A stretch of 64,000 bases of DNA from assembly GCF_008630915.1 (NCBI RefSeq), contig NZ_CP043909.1, positions 3,286,001 to 3,350,000 of the forward strand. Direction: 5' to 3'. Below, piece after piece: positions 28,765 through 38,317 of this stretch; the stretch's first letter is position 1; each line of letters opens with the position of its first letter. Source of the DNA: Acinetobacter suaedae. GTDB taxonomy: Bacteria; Pseudomonadota; Gammaproteobacteria; Pseudomonadales; Moraxellaceae. The translations under genes were made by a program, and so were the position numbers. The notes under the pieces were generated by a model. That model did not search any database and had not been told where the DNA came from. It was given only the letters and a program-made list of their open reading frames with translations.

Positions 28765-30120
28765 ATGCCTAGTAAGCCTGTAGAAAAATTGCATAACAAC
28801 ACCCAACATTATGTACATTGGTTTCGCCATTCTGCACCTTATATTAATGCACACCGAGATAAAACGTTTGTTCTGATGTTCGGTGGTGAAGCCGTTCAAC
28901 ATGAAAATTTTCAGCATATTATTCACGATATTGCCCTGCTGCATTCTTTAGGCATTCGCTTAATTCTTGTACATGGCGCACGTCCTCAGATTAATCAAAA
29001 TCTACATCAACAACAGATCGAAACACCGTTTCATCAAAATCGTCGCATTACCACACGCGAATCTCTACGTGGTGTAATGAATGCCGTCGGTTCAATTCGC
29101 CTAGAAATTGAAGCTCTATTATCCATGGGTTTAGCCAATTCGCCGATGTACGGCGCACGCATTGATGTTGTTTCAGGCAATTTCGTGACTGCAAAACCTT
29201 ATGGTATTCGTGAAGGAATCGACTTCCAACTCACAGGCGATGTACGTTCGATTGATACCGATGCAATTCAACGTCATTTAGATAATCATAATATTGTTTT
29301 ATTAGGGCCAACAGGCTATTCGACCACGGGTGAAGTCTTTAATTTACTCGCTGAAGAAGTCGCAACCAAAACGGCAACTGCATTAAACGCCGATAAACTG
29401 ATTTTCTTAGGTGAAAAACAAGGGCTAATCAATGATCAACAACAACTGCTACGCGAGTTAAGTCCGCGTCAACTTGAACCCTATATTCAACAATTCCAAT
29501 CACAATATCCTGAGTTTGCCTTACACCTCAAACAAGCTCAACAGGCATCATTGTCTGGTGTACATCGTGTGCATCTAATTTCTTATGCGTATGATGGTGC
29601 ATTAATTGAAGAACTATTTACACGTGATGGGGTCGGTACACTAATCACAGATGCTCACTATGAGGAGGTACGAATCGCCAATATTCAAGATGTCGGTGGT
29701 TTGATTAACCTACTTCGCCCACTCGAACAAGAAGGGATTCTGGTCTATCGCTCACGCGAACTTCTTGAAAGCGAAATTGAGCAATTTGCTGTGATTGAAC
29801 GTGACGGCATGATTCTAGCCTGTGCGGCACTCTACCCCATCCCTACAGGAGAAAATGAAATCCGTTCAGCAGAAATTGCCTGCGTTGCTGTGGATTCAAA
29901 CTATCGAAAATCCAATCGTGGCAGCCAGATCTTGCAATTTCTAGAAACTAAAGCCAAGCAACAAGGCATTCAACAACTGTTCGTGCTGACCACTCGCACG
30001 GCCCACTGGTTCTTGGAACAAGGCTTTATCGCAGCTAGCATCGATGATTTACCCAATGCTCGCCAAGCGCTCTATAACTATCAACGTAACTCCTTAGTCT
30101 TTAAAAAAGTTTTAGTTTGA
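28765..30120 (+). CDS. argA: N-acetylglutamate synthase ArgA
   Basis: The 451-residue protein joins an amino-acid-kinase-like domain (about 20-290; RLILVHGARPQINQNL) and a C-terminal GNAT domain (about 300-445; IACVAVDSNYRKSNRGSQIL). It makes N-acetylglutamate, the first step of arginine synthesis, and is normally feedback-inhibited by arginine at the kinase-like domain. The length equals that of pseudomonad ArgA. It stands alone after a terminator. A 10-bp inverted repeat (GTTGTAGATA, 30131-30140 with 30160-30169) follows the stop but lacks a T run. Confidence 0.95.
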   Translation: MPSKPVEKLHNNTQHYVHWFRHSAPYINAHRDKTFVLMFGGEAVQHENFQHIIHDIALLHSLGIRLILVHGARPQINQNLHQQQIETPFHQNRRITTRESLRGVMNAVGSIRLEIEALLSMGLANSPMYGARIDVVSGNFVTAKPYGIREGIDFQLTGDVRSIDTDAIQRHLDNHNIVLLGPTGYSTTGEVFNLLAEEVATKTATALNADKLIFLGEKQGLINDQQQLLRELSPRQLEPYIQQFQSQYPEFALHLKQAQQASLSGVHRVHLISYAYDGALIEELFTRDGVGTLITDAHYEEVRIANIQDVGGLINLLRPLEQEGILVYRSRELLESEIEQFAVIERDGMILACAALYPIPTGENEIRSAEIACVAVDSNYRKSNRGSQILQFLETKAKQQGIQQLFVLTTRTAHWFLEQGFIAASIDDLPNARQALYNYQRNSLVFKKVLV

Positions 30121-30429
30121 GTTCATTTAGGTTGTAGATATTTTTATTTCTCATAAAGATATCTACAACACATCAATATTACTGATTGATCTAAAATAAA
30201 AAATAGTCGTTTTCTTAAAATACCAAAATTAATTAAACTAAAAACAATACCTTATAAACTTTTCTGATGATCTCGTATATACAAAGCATGGCTAAGCTTA
30301 TGCAATCTTGTGTTTTGCACTTTTACTTATAAATAAAGCCTAATTCGTTATTTTTTCTATCATAGAAAAAGTTTTAGCGTGGTTGCTCATCTTAATTCAA
30401 TCTTTGATTTTTTGGGGAGCACAACCAAC
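30121..30429. other. Gap between argA and ssu operon
   Basis: No gene is seen in these 309 AT-rich bases. They hold the weak inverted repeat after argA and a sigma-54-like element at 30289. No clear sigma-70 promoter or CysB-type site stands out. Confidence 0.6.
30289..30304 (+). promoter_or_regulatory. Candidate sigma-54 promoter for the ssu operon
   Basis: TGGCTAAGCTTATGCA keeps the invariant GG and GC with 10 bases between and matches TGGC-N8-TGCA of the -24/-12 consensus. It lies about 125 bases before the first ssuA start. Sulfonate genes of pseudomonads are partly sigma-54 dependent, so the match is plausible, but one site of this quality can occur by chance. Confidence 0.35.
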
Positions 30430-31419
30430 ATGATCATTTCAAGCAATCACTCATGGTCATATCTCATCATTGCAGCGAGCCTTGCCAGTTTGATGGGAAT
30501 CACAGGTTGTACAAAGAAACCTGAGCAGCAAGCAACAACACAACAAGAAACCACAACATTCAATATCGGCTTTCAAAAGTATGGCATCTTGCCGATCGTT
30601 AAAACAAAAGGTGAATTAGAAAAACGTCTTGCTGCTCAGGGAATCAAGGTGAAATGGATTGAGTTCCCAGCGGGTCCCCAGCTTCTGGAAGGTTTGAATG
30701 TAGGAAGTGTGGTTTTTGGTGAAGCAGGCGAAGCGCCACCGATATTCGCACAAGCAGCGAATCCCAATTTGATTTATGTCGCCAACCAACCACCTGCTCC
30801 AACAGCTGAGGCATTAATCGTTCAAAAAGACTCACCTATACAATCGATCCAAGACCTAAAAGGTAAACGCATCGCACTCAATAAAGGCTCGAATGTGCAT
30901 TACCTCCTCCTTAAACTACTTGAAGCTCACAATCTCAAGCTCAGTGATATTCAACCTGTTTATTTACCGCCTTCAGATGCACGTGCGGCCTTTGAAAAAG
31001 GCGTGGTTGACGCTTGGGTTATTTGGGATCCGTTCCTTGCTGCAGCCGAGCATCAAATCCAAGCCCGAGTGATTGCCAACGGCGAAAATCTGGTGAACAA
31101 CCACCAATTTTATTTGGCAGATCGCCAATATGCGGAGAACAATCCAGCAGTCTTACAAACAGTGATTACCACACTGAATCAAACCACAGACTGGGTCAAA
31201 GCACATCCTGAAGATGCAGCAAAACTACTCGAAAAGCCGACTGGTCTTGGGTTTGATGTGTTAAAGACCTCGATATCTCGTATGGGTTTTGGCGTTCAAC
31301 CTATTTCAGAAAAGGTTGTGACAGAACAACAAGATGTTGCTAACGCGTTCTTCGCGCAACAACTGATTCCAAAGCAACTTGTGATTCAAGATGCCGTATT
31401 AAAGAACAACATTCGATAA
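30430..31419 (+). CDS. ssuA: Sulfonate-binding lipoprotein SsuA, copy 1
   Basis: This 329-residue ABC-transporter substrate-binding protein has a lipobox MGITGC near residue 30, so it is probably membrane-anchored rather than free in the periplasm. The SsuA/TauA fold is visible in [50 protein letters not shown] and VDAWVIWDPFLAAAE. It binds aliphatic sulfonates for import. I start it at the ATG at 30430, behind GGGGAG. A closely related copy follows after 12 bases, so the operon has a tandem ssuA duplication. Confidence 0.9.
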   Translation: MIISSNHSWSYLIIAASLASLMGITGCTKKPEQQATTQQETTTFNIGFQKYGILPIVKTKGELEKRLAAQGIKVKWIEFPAGPQLLEGLNVGSVVFGEAGEAPPIFAQAANPNLIYVANQPPAPTAEALIVQKDSPIQSIQDLKGKRIALNKGSNVHYLLLKLLEAHNLKLSDIQPVYLPPSDARAAFEKGVVDAWVIWDPFLAAAEHQIQARVIANGENLVNNHQFYLADRQYAENNPAVLQTVITTLNQTTDWVKAHPEDAAKLLEKPTGLGFDVLKTSISRMGFGVQPISEKVVTEQQDVANAFFAQQLIPKQLVIQDAVLKNNIR

Positions 31420-31431
31420 TAGGGGATCATC

Positions 31432-32421
31432 ATGACGTTATTAGCGAAAGTTTCTATTCTCGGCTTACTGATCTCTGCATTTTCAATCAGTGGCTGCCAA
31501 AAGACCGAATCTCAAAATACGGATAAAGCGGCTTCAAGCAATCAACACACGGCGATCAAAACACTGACAATTGGCTTCCAGAAATCATCACTCGCTTTAT
31601 TGGTTGCAAAACAACAAAAACTCTTTGAACAAGAATTTCCCAAGACCAAAATTGAATGGCGTGAATTTCCAGCAGGGCCACAAATGTTAGAAGCGCTTGC
31701 CGTTGGTGCGGTTGACTTTGGCTATGTCGGGAATACACCTCCCATTTTTGCACAAGCCGCAGCAAAACCGTTACGTTACATTGCCTATGAAGTCGTTCCA
31801 GCCACTGGTCAAGCGGTATTGGTTCATGCTGAGGATCAAATTGATACCCTTCAAGATTTGAAAGGCAAGCGTATCGCTGTACAAAAAGGGTCAAGTGCTC
31901 ATGAGCTACTTGCAAAAACATTGCAAAAAGCAGGCTTATCATGGCATGACATTCAACCAATTTGGTTACCGCCTGCCGATGCCCGTGCAGCATTTGATAA
32001 ACAAGCCGTAGATGCATGGGCGATTTGGGAACCCTACCTAGGTACTGCCGAGCTACAAGGTCATACCAAAACCTTGATCGATGGCTCAGCTTTTCCTACC
32101 ACTTATTCTTTTTATATTGGCAATCCAAGCTTCATTCAAAAGCATCCAGAGTCTGCCCTCAAGTTAATAAAGACCATCAATCTTGCAGATCAGTGGATTG
32201 TGCAACACCAAGACCAAGCCTTACAGATCTATGTAAATAGTACTGGGTTAAGCACTCCTGTAGCACAACGTGTACTCGATAAAAGACCGAAACCCTCTCC
32301 TGTTCAACCACTGACCACTGAAGTAATTCAGCATCAGCAACAAATTGCCGATTTATTTAAACAAGAGCAATTGATTCCTGTGCACATTGATATCCAGCAC
32401 AGTGTTTGGACAACTCAATAA
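31432..32421 (+). CDS. ssuA: Sulfonate-binding lipoprotein SsuA, copy 2
   Basis: The 329-residue paralogue of the preceding gene has lipobox SISGCQ (Cys about 22) and the same landmarks: [49 protein letters not shown] and [16 protein letters not shown]. Differences in the pocket-lining stretch (GYVGNTPP here, GEAGEAPP in copy 1) suggest a different sulfonate preference. GGGGAT lies before the start. It lies 26 bases before ssuD. Confidence 0.9.
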   Translation: MTLLAKVSILGLLISAFSISGCQKTESQNTDKAASSNQHTAIKTLTIGFQKSSLALLVAKQQKLFEQEFPKTKIEWREFPAGPQMLEALAVGAVDFGYVGNTPPIFAQAAAKPLRYIAYEVVPATGQAVLVHAEDQIDTLQDLKGKRIAVQKGSSAHELLAKTLQKAGLSWHDIQPIWLPPADARAAFDKQAVDAWAIWEPYLGTAELQGHTKTLIDGSAFPTTYSFYIGNPSFIQKHPESALKLIKTINLADQWIVQHQDQALQIYVNSTGLSTPVAQRVLDKRPKPSPVQPLTTEVIQHQQQIADLFKQEQLIPVHIDIQHSVWTTQ

Positions 32422-32447
32422 AGATTGATTTTATAAGGAATATCAAC

Positions 32448-33623
32448 ATGAATATTTTCTGGTTTATCCCCACTCACGGTGACAGTCGTTATTTAGGTAC
32501 CAGCAAGGGTGCACGTCAAGTTGATCATGCTTATATGAAACAGATTGCTGTAGCGGTGGATAATCTCGGCTATGCAGGTGTATTAATTCCAACGGGACGT
32601 TCTTGTGAAGACCCTTGGATCACAGCCGCCAGCTTAATTGATGCCACCAAACAACTTAAATTTTTGGTGGCACTGCGCCCAGGCATTACCACACCCGCAT
32701 TGGCCGCACGAATGGCAGCAACCTTTGATCGCCTGTCTAATGGTCGTATTTTATTGAACCTAGTGACAGGTGGTGATGAACAAGAGCTTAAAGGTGATGG
32801 CCTGTATGAAGACCATAACACGCGTTATCAAACCGCATCCGAATATGTCAAAATCTGGCGTGAAATCTTGACCCGCTCACATACAGGTGAATCCTTCACT
32901 TTTCATGGTGAGCGGTTAAGTGTCGATGATGCCAAACTGCTCTACCCGCCCGTACAACGTCCTTATCCACCGTTATGGTTTGGCGGTTCATCAGAAGCTG
33001 CTACTGAGTTAGCGGCGGAACAGGTCGATACCTATTTAACTTGGGGTGAGCCTCCTGCTGCAGTAAAAGAGAAAATTGAATATCTCCGCGCCAAAGCTGC
33101 AGCTAAAGGTCGCACACTCACTTATGGCATTCGCTTACATGTGATTGTTCGCGAAACCAATGAACAGGCATGGGCAGCCGCTGATGAACTGATCCAATAT
33201 TTAGATGATGACACGATTGCAGCTGCACAGAAAAAATTTGCACAAATGGACTCTGTTGGTCAACAACGAATGGCCGCTTTGCACGGCGGACGTAAAGACC
33301 AACTCGAAGTCTCGCCAAATTTATGGGCAGGTATTGGTTTGGTCCGTGGTGGTGCTGGTACAGCTTTAGTTGGTGACCCAGAAACTGTGGCTGCACGCAT
33401 TCAAGAATATGCGGATTTAGGCATTGATACCTTTATCTTCTCTGGATATCCGCATCTAGAGGAATCCATTCGATTTGCCGAGTTAGTCTTTCCTTTACTT
33501 CCCTTACAGACACGACAAAAACTGGCACAACCGCATTTGACTGGTCCTTTTGGAGAAATCATTGCCAACAACTATGTACCTGAAGAAAAGCAATCCAGAC
33601 TTCCAAGCAAGGAAAGCGCATGA
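32448..33623 (+). CDS. ssuD: FMNH2-dependent alkanesulfonate monooxygenase SsuD
   Basis: The 391-residue luciferase-like monooxygenase begins [19 protein letters not shown] and contains [36 protein letters not shown] and [17 protein letters not shown]. It releases sulfite from alkanesulfonates using reduced FMN. The start at 32448 follows AAGGAAT and gives the family N-terminus; a longer frame is rejected. The usual flavin partner SsuE is not in the operon; an FMN reductase lies 14 kb downstream at 46347. It overlaps ssuC by 4 bases. Confidence 0.95.
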   Translation: MNIFWFIPTHGDSRYLGTSKGARQVDHAYMKQIAVAVDNLGYAGVLIPTGRSCEDPWITAASLIDATKQLKFLVALRPGITTPALAARMAATFDRLSNGRILLNLVTGGDEQELKGDGLYEDHNTRYQTASEYVKIWREILTRSHTGESFTFHGERLSVDDAKLLYPPVQRPYPPLWFGGSSEAATELAAEQVDTYLTWGEPPAAVKEKIEYLRAKAAAKGRTLTYGIRLHVIVRETNEQAWAAADELIQYLDDDTIAAAQKKFAQMDSVGQQRMAALHGGRKDQLEVSPNLWAGIGLVRGGAGTALVGDPETVAARIQEYADLGIDTFIFSGYPHLEESIRFAELVFPLLPLQTRQKLAQPHLTGPFGEIIANNYVPEEKQSRLPSKESA

Positions 33624-34423
33624 CCAAACAACTTTATTTGAGCAATGTTTCACGTGGAACAAAACATATCACTAAAGGTTTGCTCCCTTGGCTATTTCCA
33701 ATTCTACTTTTGACCATTTGGCAAATTGCGTCAAGCTCAGGCATTTTACAAAATCGTGTTTTACCCGCTCCAAGCGCAGTGGTGAGTGCATTTTGGCAAC
33801 TATTGGTCAGTGGTGAACTTTGGCAGCACGTCCAAGTCAGTGCTGGTCGTGCCTTACTCGGTTTATTGATTGGAGGTGGTTTAGGCCTCATTTTAGGCTT
33901 ATTAAATGGTTCATCTCGCATCGCATCAACCTTACTTGATACCACCTTACAAATGATCCGCAATATCCCTGCACTTGCTCTGATTCCATTGGTGATTTTA
34001 TGGTTCGGCATTGATGAAACCGCCAAACTGTTTTTGGTGGCTGTTGGGGTGTTTTTCCCGATGTATATCAACACCTATCACGGTATTCGTTCCGTTGATC
34101 CTCAACTGATTGAAATGGGTAAAAGTTACGGACTCAATCGCTGGCAACTCTATAAAGAGATTATTCTCCCCGGTGCCATGCCTTCGATTCTGGTGGGACT
34201 ACGTTTCTCCCTAGGCTTGGTATGGGTCTTACTCATTGTTGCAGAGACGATTTCAGCACAAGCAGGTATCGGCTATATGACCATGAATGCACGTGAGTTT
34301 TTGCAAACAGATATCGTCTTGGTCGGTATTTTACTGTACGCCTTACTCGGTAAATTAGCAGATGTACTGGCACAAGCATTGGAACGTTATTTATTACGCT
34401 GGCATGCAGGTTATCAAAAATAA
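33620..34423 (+). CDS. ssuC: Sulfonate ABC transporter permease SsuC
   Basis: The 267-residue BPD-type permease has about six membrane segments and the EAA-like loop [26 protein letters not shown] near residue 170. It couples with SsuB for import. The start overlaps the ssuD stop (ATGA). The region encoding residues about 10-15 contains a parS-like 16-mer at 33646, so this stretch may be under dual constraint. Confidence 0.93.
   Translation: MTKQLYLSNVSRGTKHITKGLLPWLFPILLLTIWQIASSSGILQNRVLPAPSAVVSAFWQLLVSGELWQHVQVSAGRALLGLLIGGGLGLILGLLNGSSRIASTLLDTTLQMIRNIPALALIPLVILWFGIDETAKLFLVAVGVFFPMYINTYHGIRSVDPQLIEMGKSYGLNRWQLYKEIILPGAMPSILVGLRFSLGLVWVLLIVAETISAQAGIGYMTMNAREFLQTDIVLVGILLYALLGKLADVLAQALERYLLRWHAGYQK
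33646..33661 (+). other. parS-like ParB binding site inside ssuC
   Basis: TGTTTCACGTGGAACA matches the bacterial chromosomal parS consensus TGTTNCACGTGNAACA. The identical 16-mer in reverse orientation occurs at 54073. It lies in the ssuC coding sequence (codons for NVSRGTK). Confidence 0.8.
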
Positions 34424-34437
34424 AAAGGGGGACTAAA

Positions 34438-35238
34438 ATGAGTAATTTAAACCTAAATTTTCATGATAATCATGAAATTAAAACACTTACTGAAGTAAAA
34501 ACAGCACCCTCAGCTGCCAATGGGGCAGAGATTCTGATCGAGCAGCTGTATAAATTCTATGCAGAGGTCAAGGTGCTTGAAGATTTAGACCTCCAGATCA
34601 AAGCCGGTGAATTTGTTGCAATCGTTGGTCGGAGTGGGTGTGGGAAAAGCACCTTATTGCGTCTCATCGCTCAATTAGAAAAACCCAGCTATGGTGAAAT
34701 CAAATTTCAATCTGCTCGAAATTTTCGTGAAGGCATCAGCAGTGCGGATATTCGAGTCATGTTCCAAGACCCAAGATTATTGCCATGGAAAAGTGTTTTA
34801 GCAAATGTGCAACTTGGCTTATCCAAACATCAGCATGCGCTGGCAAGTACGCTACTAGAAAAAGTTGGCTTAAAAGACAAAGCCTCACAATGGCCTGCAC
34901 AACTTTCGGGTGGACAACGTCAACGTGTTGCTTTAGCACGAGCATTGTCCCATTCTCCACGCATTTTGCTGCTAGATGAACCACTTGGAGCGCTGGATGC
35001 ATTAACGCGTTTGGAAATGCAAAATCTGATTGAACAACTGTGGAAAGAGCAAGGCTTTACCGCAGTTTTAGTTACCCATGATGTCAGTGAGGCCGTGCAA
35101 TTGGCTGATCGAATTATCCTGCTTGATCAGGGTCATATTGCACAGGATTTCAAAGTTAATCTCCCCCGCCCTCGTAAAAAGAGCATTGCTTTTGCGCAAC
35201 TCGAACAACAAGTCCTTGATGCGGTTTTAGCTAGCTAA
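34438..35238 (+). CDS. ssuB: Sulfonate ABC transporter ATPase SsuB
   Basis: The 266-residue ATPase has Walker [14 protein letters not shown] near residue 63, Q-loop [11 protein letters not shown], signature [15 protein letters not shown] near 155 and Walker [17 protein letters not shown], with the switch His in VTHDVSEA. It powers sulfonate uptake with SsuC and the two SsuA proteins. It ends the operon; the 210 bases after it carry no clear terminator. Confidence 0.94.
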   Translation: MSNLNLNFHDNHEIKTLTEVKTAPSAANGAEILIEQLYKFYAEVKVLEDLDLQIKAGEFVAIVGRSGCGKSTLLRLIAQLEKPSYGEIKFQSARNFREGISSADIRVMFQDPRLLPWKSVLANVQLGLSKHQHALASTLLEKVGLKDKASQWPAQLSGGQRQRVALARALSHSPRILLLDEPLGALDALTRLEMQNLIEQLWKEQGFTAVLVTHDVSEAVQLADRIILLDQGHIAQDFKVNLPRPRKKSIAFAQLEQQVLDAVLAS

Positions 35239-35446
35239 AACCGTGTACCTCTTCAAAATTGCACTAAAATATCTCAAGCATCATGCAGATGCTGCCGCGA
35301 TCATGATCGAATTATTAACAAAATATGTATTTTAGAGTTTAGATTCTAATAATTATCAAATAGATCCTTACCACTGATCGTAGAATCACAACTTTTTAAA
35401 TAAAAAAACTGTGTTGTTGTGCACAAATCCGACAATTTATCTTACA

Positions 35447-36091
35447 ATGTCAAAGACATTTTTTGAATCAAGCTCGCAGATGGAACAGAAAAAAAGTACA
35501 CAAAAGCGCAATCAACTGCTGAATGCTGCCCTCGATGTTTTCTCTGTCTATGGGTTCAGTGGTGCTAGTCTCGATGAGATTGCTCAGCTTGCGAATATGC
35601 ATAAGTCGAATATTTTCTATTATTATGAAAATAAAGAATCCCTCTATGTGGAAGTCTTGACCACCGTATTACAAAAGTGGCTTGCTCCCTTACAAACTTT
35701 AGAGTCAGAGCTTGAACCAACAGAAGCACTGACCCACTATCTGATTCAAAAGCTTGAAAGCTCGCGTGACCAGCCTAAAGCTTCTCGTTTATTTGCCTTG
35801 GAAATCATTCAAGGTGCGCCACATATTTTGCCCATCTTAAAAGGCCCTTTGAAAAAGCTCTTCAAGCGTAAAACCAAAGTGATTCAAACGTGGCAAGAAC
35901 AAGGCAAATTGTCTCAGGATATTGATCCAGAATTATTGATTATCAATATTTGGGCAATTACTCAGAACTATGCTGATTTTGCAACGCAAATGGAGATGGT
36001 GACGGGTAAAACACTACGCAACCGCAGTATGTACCAACGCACTATTGAACACACTGTGCATTTGATGCTGTATGGCGTAATTCCTCGTTAA
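35447..36091 (+). CDS. RutR-like TetR-family regulator
   Basis: The product is 214 residues if the ATG at 35447 is used, or 203 from the ATG at 35480. The helix-turn-helix (SLDEIAQLANMHKSNIFYYYENKESLY) and C-terminal domain (KASRLFALEIIQGAPHILP, then YADFATQMEMVTGKTLRNR) follow the RutR pattern closely. In E. coli RutR responds to uracil and controls pyrimidine catabolism. No rut genes are in the window, so the target may be the ssu operon or a distant locus. It is the last gene before the pdif-like island. Confidence 0.82.
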   Translation: MSKTFFESSSQMEQKKSTQKRNQLLNAALDVFSVYGFSGASLDEIAQLANMHKSNIFYYYENKESLYVEVLTTVLQKWLAPLQTLESELEPTEALTHYLIQKLESSRDQPKASRLFALEIIQGAPHILPILKGPLKKLFKRKTKVIQTWQEQGKLSQDIDPELLIINIWAITQNYADFATQMEMVTGKTLRNRSMYQRTIEHTVHLMLYGVIPR

Positions 36092-36131
36092 GTTTTCTTC
36101 ACAAGCCTTATTTTAGTGATTAAAATACACG

Positions 36132-36160
36132 AAAAAAGTGACTTCGATAGTCGCTTTTTC
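36132..36160 (+). terminator. Terminator of the RutR-like gene
   Basis: AAAGTGACT pairs with AGTCGCTTT (one wobble) around a 5-base loop, followed by TTTTC. Confidence 0.75.
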
Positions 36161-36254
36161 TTGCCAAATGGTTAAGGCGATTATTCAACTGAACTAATCA
36201 AAAAATGTGGAACGTTGATTAAGAAACATACGTGGAACATGAATAGTCACGAAA

Positions 36255-36289
36255 AAGCCGTTCAAGTGTGCTTAAACTTGGAACGGCTT
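36255..36289 (-). terminator. Hairpin at the left edge of the island
   Basis: AAGCCGTTCAAGT pairs with ACTTGGAACGGCTT with one bulge. Reading leftward it is followed by TTTTTC, so it would stop transcription leaving the island toward the chromosome. It lies 29 bases left of the first pdif-like site. Confidence 0.65.
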
Positions 36290-36317
36290 ACGTTGAGATA
36301 AAAGGAAAAGTTAAAAA

Positions 36318-36345
36318 ATTACGCATAAGGCGTATTATGTTAATT
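36318..36345 (+). other. pdif-like XerC/XerD recombination site 1
   Basis: The XerC-like arm ATTACGCATAA, the 6-base spacer GGCGTA and the XerD-like arm TTATGTTAATT together match the 28-bp layout of Acinetobacter plasmid pdif sites (C-D orientation on the plus strand). This is unlikely to be the chromosomal dif because rrn and parS sites nearby indicate an origin-proximal region. Confidence 0.8.
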
Positions 36346-36473
36346 TTAGGAAATCTTAAAATTTATCAACGACAAAAAACTCTTACATACCGAGCTTTTT
36401 ATACTAGAAATTATTAAATCAAGAAATACGATCAACCCTACCTATGGCTTTAATAAGTGTTCTATATGTTTCA

Positions 36474-36554
36474 CTATTTTTTCATTTGAGTTGATTGTTC
36501 TAAAGCTGATAGACGATTTAATGCTAAAGGGTTTCCAATATTTTCAACTGACAT
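36474..36554 (-). CDS. Possible small gene, perhaps frameshifted in an A tract
   Basis: A 26-codon frame starts at 36554 behind AAGGAT at good distance and reads MSVENIGNPLALNRLSALEQ, then STQMKK and a stop in an A6 tract. In the +1 frame coding continues as NSETYRTLIKAIGRVDRIS, so removal of one A would give a 44-residue protein. It could be a broken small gene or a slippage-expressed one, or chance. It lies in the island next to site 1. Function unknown. Confidence 0.3.
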   Translation of the reverse strand: MSVENIGNPLALNRLSALEQSTQMKK

Positions 36555-36788
36555 TTTTTGATCCTTTTTAATATTCATTTAATAGAATGAAGGTGAAAAA
36601 TGTATTTTCAAGTGTAAGACTAAATACCTTCATCACTTTAATTTTCCTTATAAAAACATGAAAATTCAAAATCTACGATTTAAAAATTCGTTATAATAGC
36701 ATCACCGCTAAAAATTCCCAATTAAGGGAATATGTAAAAAAGATACCAAAAAGGTAACCTTTAGTATAAAATTATCTCTAGGGAAGTC

Positions 36789-37073
36789 ATGAAAGTATTA
36801 GGTTTAGATTTATTAACTGATTTCTCTAAAAAGCATGCTAATTCAAAATCGCAATTAGATGCTTGGTATGCCGAAGCTAAACAAGCTGATTGGAAGACGA
36901 CTCATGATATTAAGCAAAGATATAGCTCTGCAGATTTTTTATCTGATAACAGAGTAATTTTTAACATCAAGGGAAATGACTACCGCCTTGTAGTTCAAGT
37001 TAGATATCAAAACGGTATCGTTAAAATTGAGTGGTTAGGTACTCATGCTGAATATAGTAAAAAGAAGTTTTAG
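36789..37073 (+). CDS. higB: HigB-type mRNA interferase toxin
   Basis: The 94-residue protein matches the HigB_toxin family: HANSKSQLDAWYAEAKQADW in the N-terminal half, FNIKGNDYRLVVQVRY in the middle, and the closing WLGTHAEYSKKKF. HigB toxins are RelE-fold ribonucleases that cleave mRNA on the ribosome. It has a good ribosome site (GGGAAG). Ten bases separate it from the antitoxin gene, and the toxin-first order is typical of higBA. The pair is bounded by pdif-like sites. Confidence 0.92.
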   Translation: MKVLGLDLLTDFSKKHANSKSQLDAWYAEAKQADWKTTHDIKQRYSSADFLSDNRVIFNIKGNDYRLVVQVRYQNGIVKIEWLGTHAEYSKKKF

Positions 37074-37082
37074 GAATTGGCT

Positions 37083-38276
37083 ATGAATCTAAAAATTATA
37101 AAAAATGCTAATGATCATGCAGATGCTCTTAAAAGATTAGATGAATTATTTGATTTAGATCCTATTGAAGGATCTAAAGAAAGTAATGAACTAGATGTTT
37201 TAGCTCTGCTAATTGAGCAATATGAAATGGAAAAATTTCCTATTGATAAACCAACACCTATTGAAGCAATTAAATTTCGTATGGATCAACAAGGTTTAAA
37301 AGCTAAAGACCTTGTGCCTTACATTGGTTCAGCCCCGAAAGTTTCAGAAGTTCTAAACAATAAACGTTCACTTAGTTTATCTATGATTAGAAAATTAAAT
37401 GAAGGTTTGGGTATCCCTGTAGATATATTAATTCAAGACTGCGATAAACTTGAAACTTACCATGACCATTTGGATTATAGACAGTTTCCTTTAGTTGAAA
37501 TTTTTAATAGAGGTTATTTAACTAGCTTCGCAGGAAACCTAAATGATCTAAAAGAATATGCTTCTGAGCATATAAGTGATTTTTTAAAGAAAGCAGGTTT
37601 TAATTCTAGTTTCCAACCTATGTTAGCTCGAAGCAGTGCTAATTTAAGCGGAAATTCGAAAGAATGTGATGCTTATGCAAGATTAATATGGCAAGCACAA
37701 ATTATACATAAAGCTAACGGTTTGAATATAAGTGATGAATATGCCGTTGGAACAGTAACAAAAGAATGGATGCAAGAAGTTGCAAAACTTTCTTGGTATC
37801 AATCAGGTCCTCAACTAGCAATAGAGCATTTAAAAAAATTTGGAATAACAGTTGTTCTCGAAAAACATTTACCAAAAACCTATTTAGATGGTGCTGTATG
37901 TTTCCATAATGGTAAACCTATAATAGCTTTGACATTACGACGAGATACTATAGATAATTTTTGGTTTACTCTCATGCATGAGTTAGCCCATATATCTCTT
38001 CACTTTGATCAAAATGAAGAATGGTTTCTAGATGATTTAGAGCAAACCTGTGATGATCCAAGAGAAGATGAAGCCAATGCTTTAGCTAGAGAAGTTTTGA
38101 TTCCAAATAACATATTTTATAGCTATCCACACACTGATAAAGGCGTTTCTGAGATGGCAAGCCATTTACGAATTTCACCTTGTATCGTTGCCGGTAGAAT
38201 TAGATTCGAAGCTAATAATTTTAGATTATTTGGGCAAAAATTTAGAGATCAAACAAGTAAAATACTTAAAATTTAG
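37083..38276 (+). CDS. higA: HigA antitoxin fused to an ImmA/IrrE-type metallopeptidase
   Basis: The 397-residue protein has an N-terminal HigA/XRE part (TPIEAIKFRMDQQGLKAKDL, then PKVSEVLNNKRSLSLSMIRK, residues about 60-115) and a C-terminal zinc peptidase domain with HELAH at about 299-303 and the downstream DEANALAREVLIP typical of ImmA/IrrE proteins. Ordinary HigA antitoxins are about 100-130 residues, so this is a long, two-domain form. It should neutralise HigB and repress the operon; the peptidase could control antitoxin turnover or sense a signal, which is inference. The start is the ATG at 37083 behind AGGA; the upstream TTG is rejected. Confidence 0.88.
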   Translation: MNLKIIKNANDHADALKRLDELFDLDPIEGSKESNELDVLALLIEQYEMEKFPIDKPTPIEAIKFRMDQQGLKAKDLVPYIGSAPKVSEVLNNKRSLSLSMIRKLNEGLGIPVDILIQDCDKLETYHDHLDYRQFPLVEIFNRGYLTSFAGNLNDLKEYASEHISDFLKKAGFNSSFQPMLARSSANLSGNSKECDAYARLIWQAQIIHKANGLNISDEYAVGTVTKEWMQEVAKLSWYQSGPQLAIEHLKKFGITVVLEKHLPKTYLDGAVCFHNGKPIIALTLRRDTIDNFWFTLMHELAHISLHFDQNEEWFLDDLEQTCDDPREDEANALAREVLIPNNIFYSYPHTDKGVSEMASHLRISPCIVAGRIRFEANNFRLFGQKFRDQTSKILKI

Positions 38277-38317
38277 AACAGTCCCACAAATAACTAAACT
38301 TCATTAACTATTGTGTT

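Larger units (their letters stand above)
36092..36788. other. Island-edge region without a confirmed gene
   Basis: These 697 AT-rich bases contain the terminator of the RutR-like gene, a second strong hairpin (36255), the first pdif-like site (36318) and a possible broken 26-codon frame on the minus strand (36474-36554). The last 60 bases carry the start signals of higB (ribosome site GGGAAG). Confidence 0.7.

Noticed and set aside
36226-36240. ACGTGGAACATG near the island edge as parS
   Set aside because: Only one half-site is present and the central CACGTG is broken.
36318-36345. Site 1 as the chromosomal dif (replication terminus) site
   Set aside because: The 28-mer resembles dif, but two parS-like sites and an rrn operon in the window point to the origin side, and two more Xer-type sites bound cargo genes close by. 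A whole-genome GC-skew plot would settle it.
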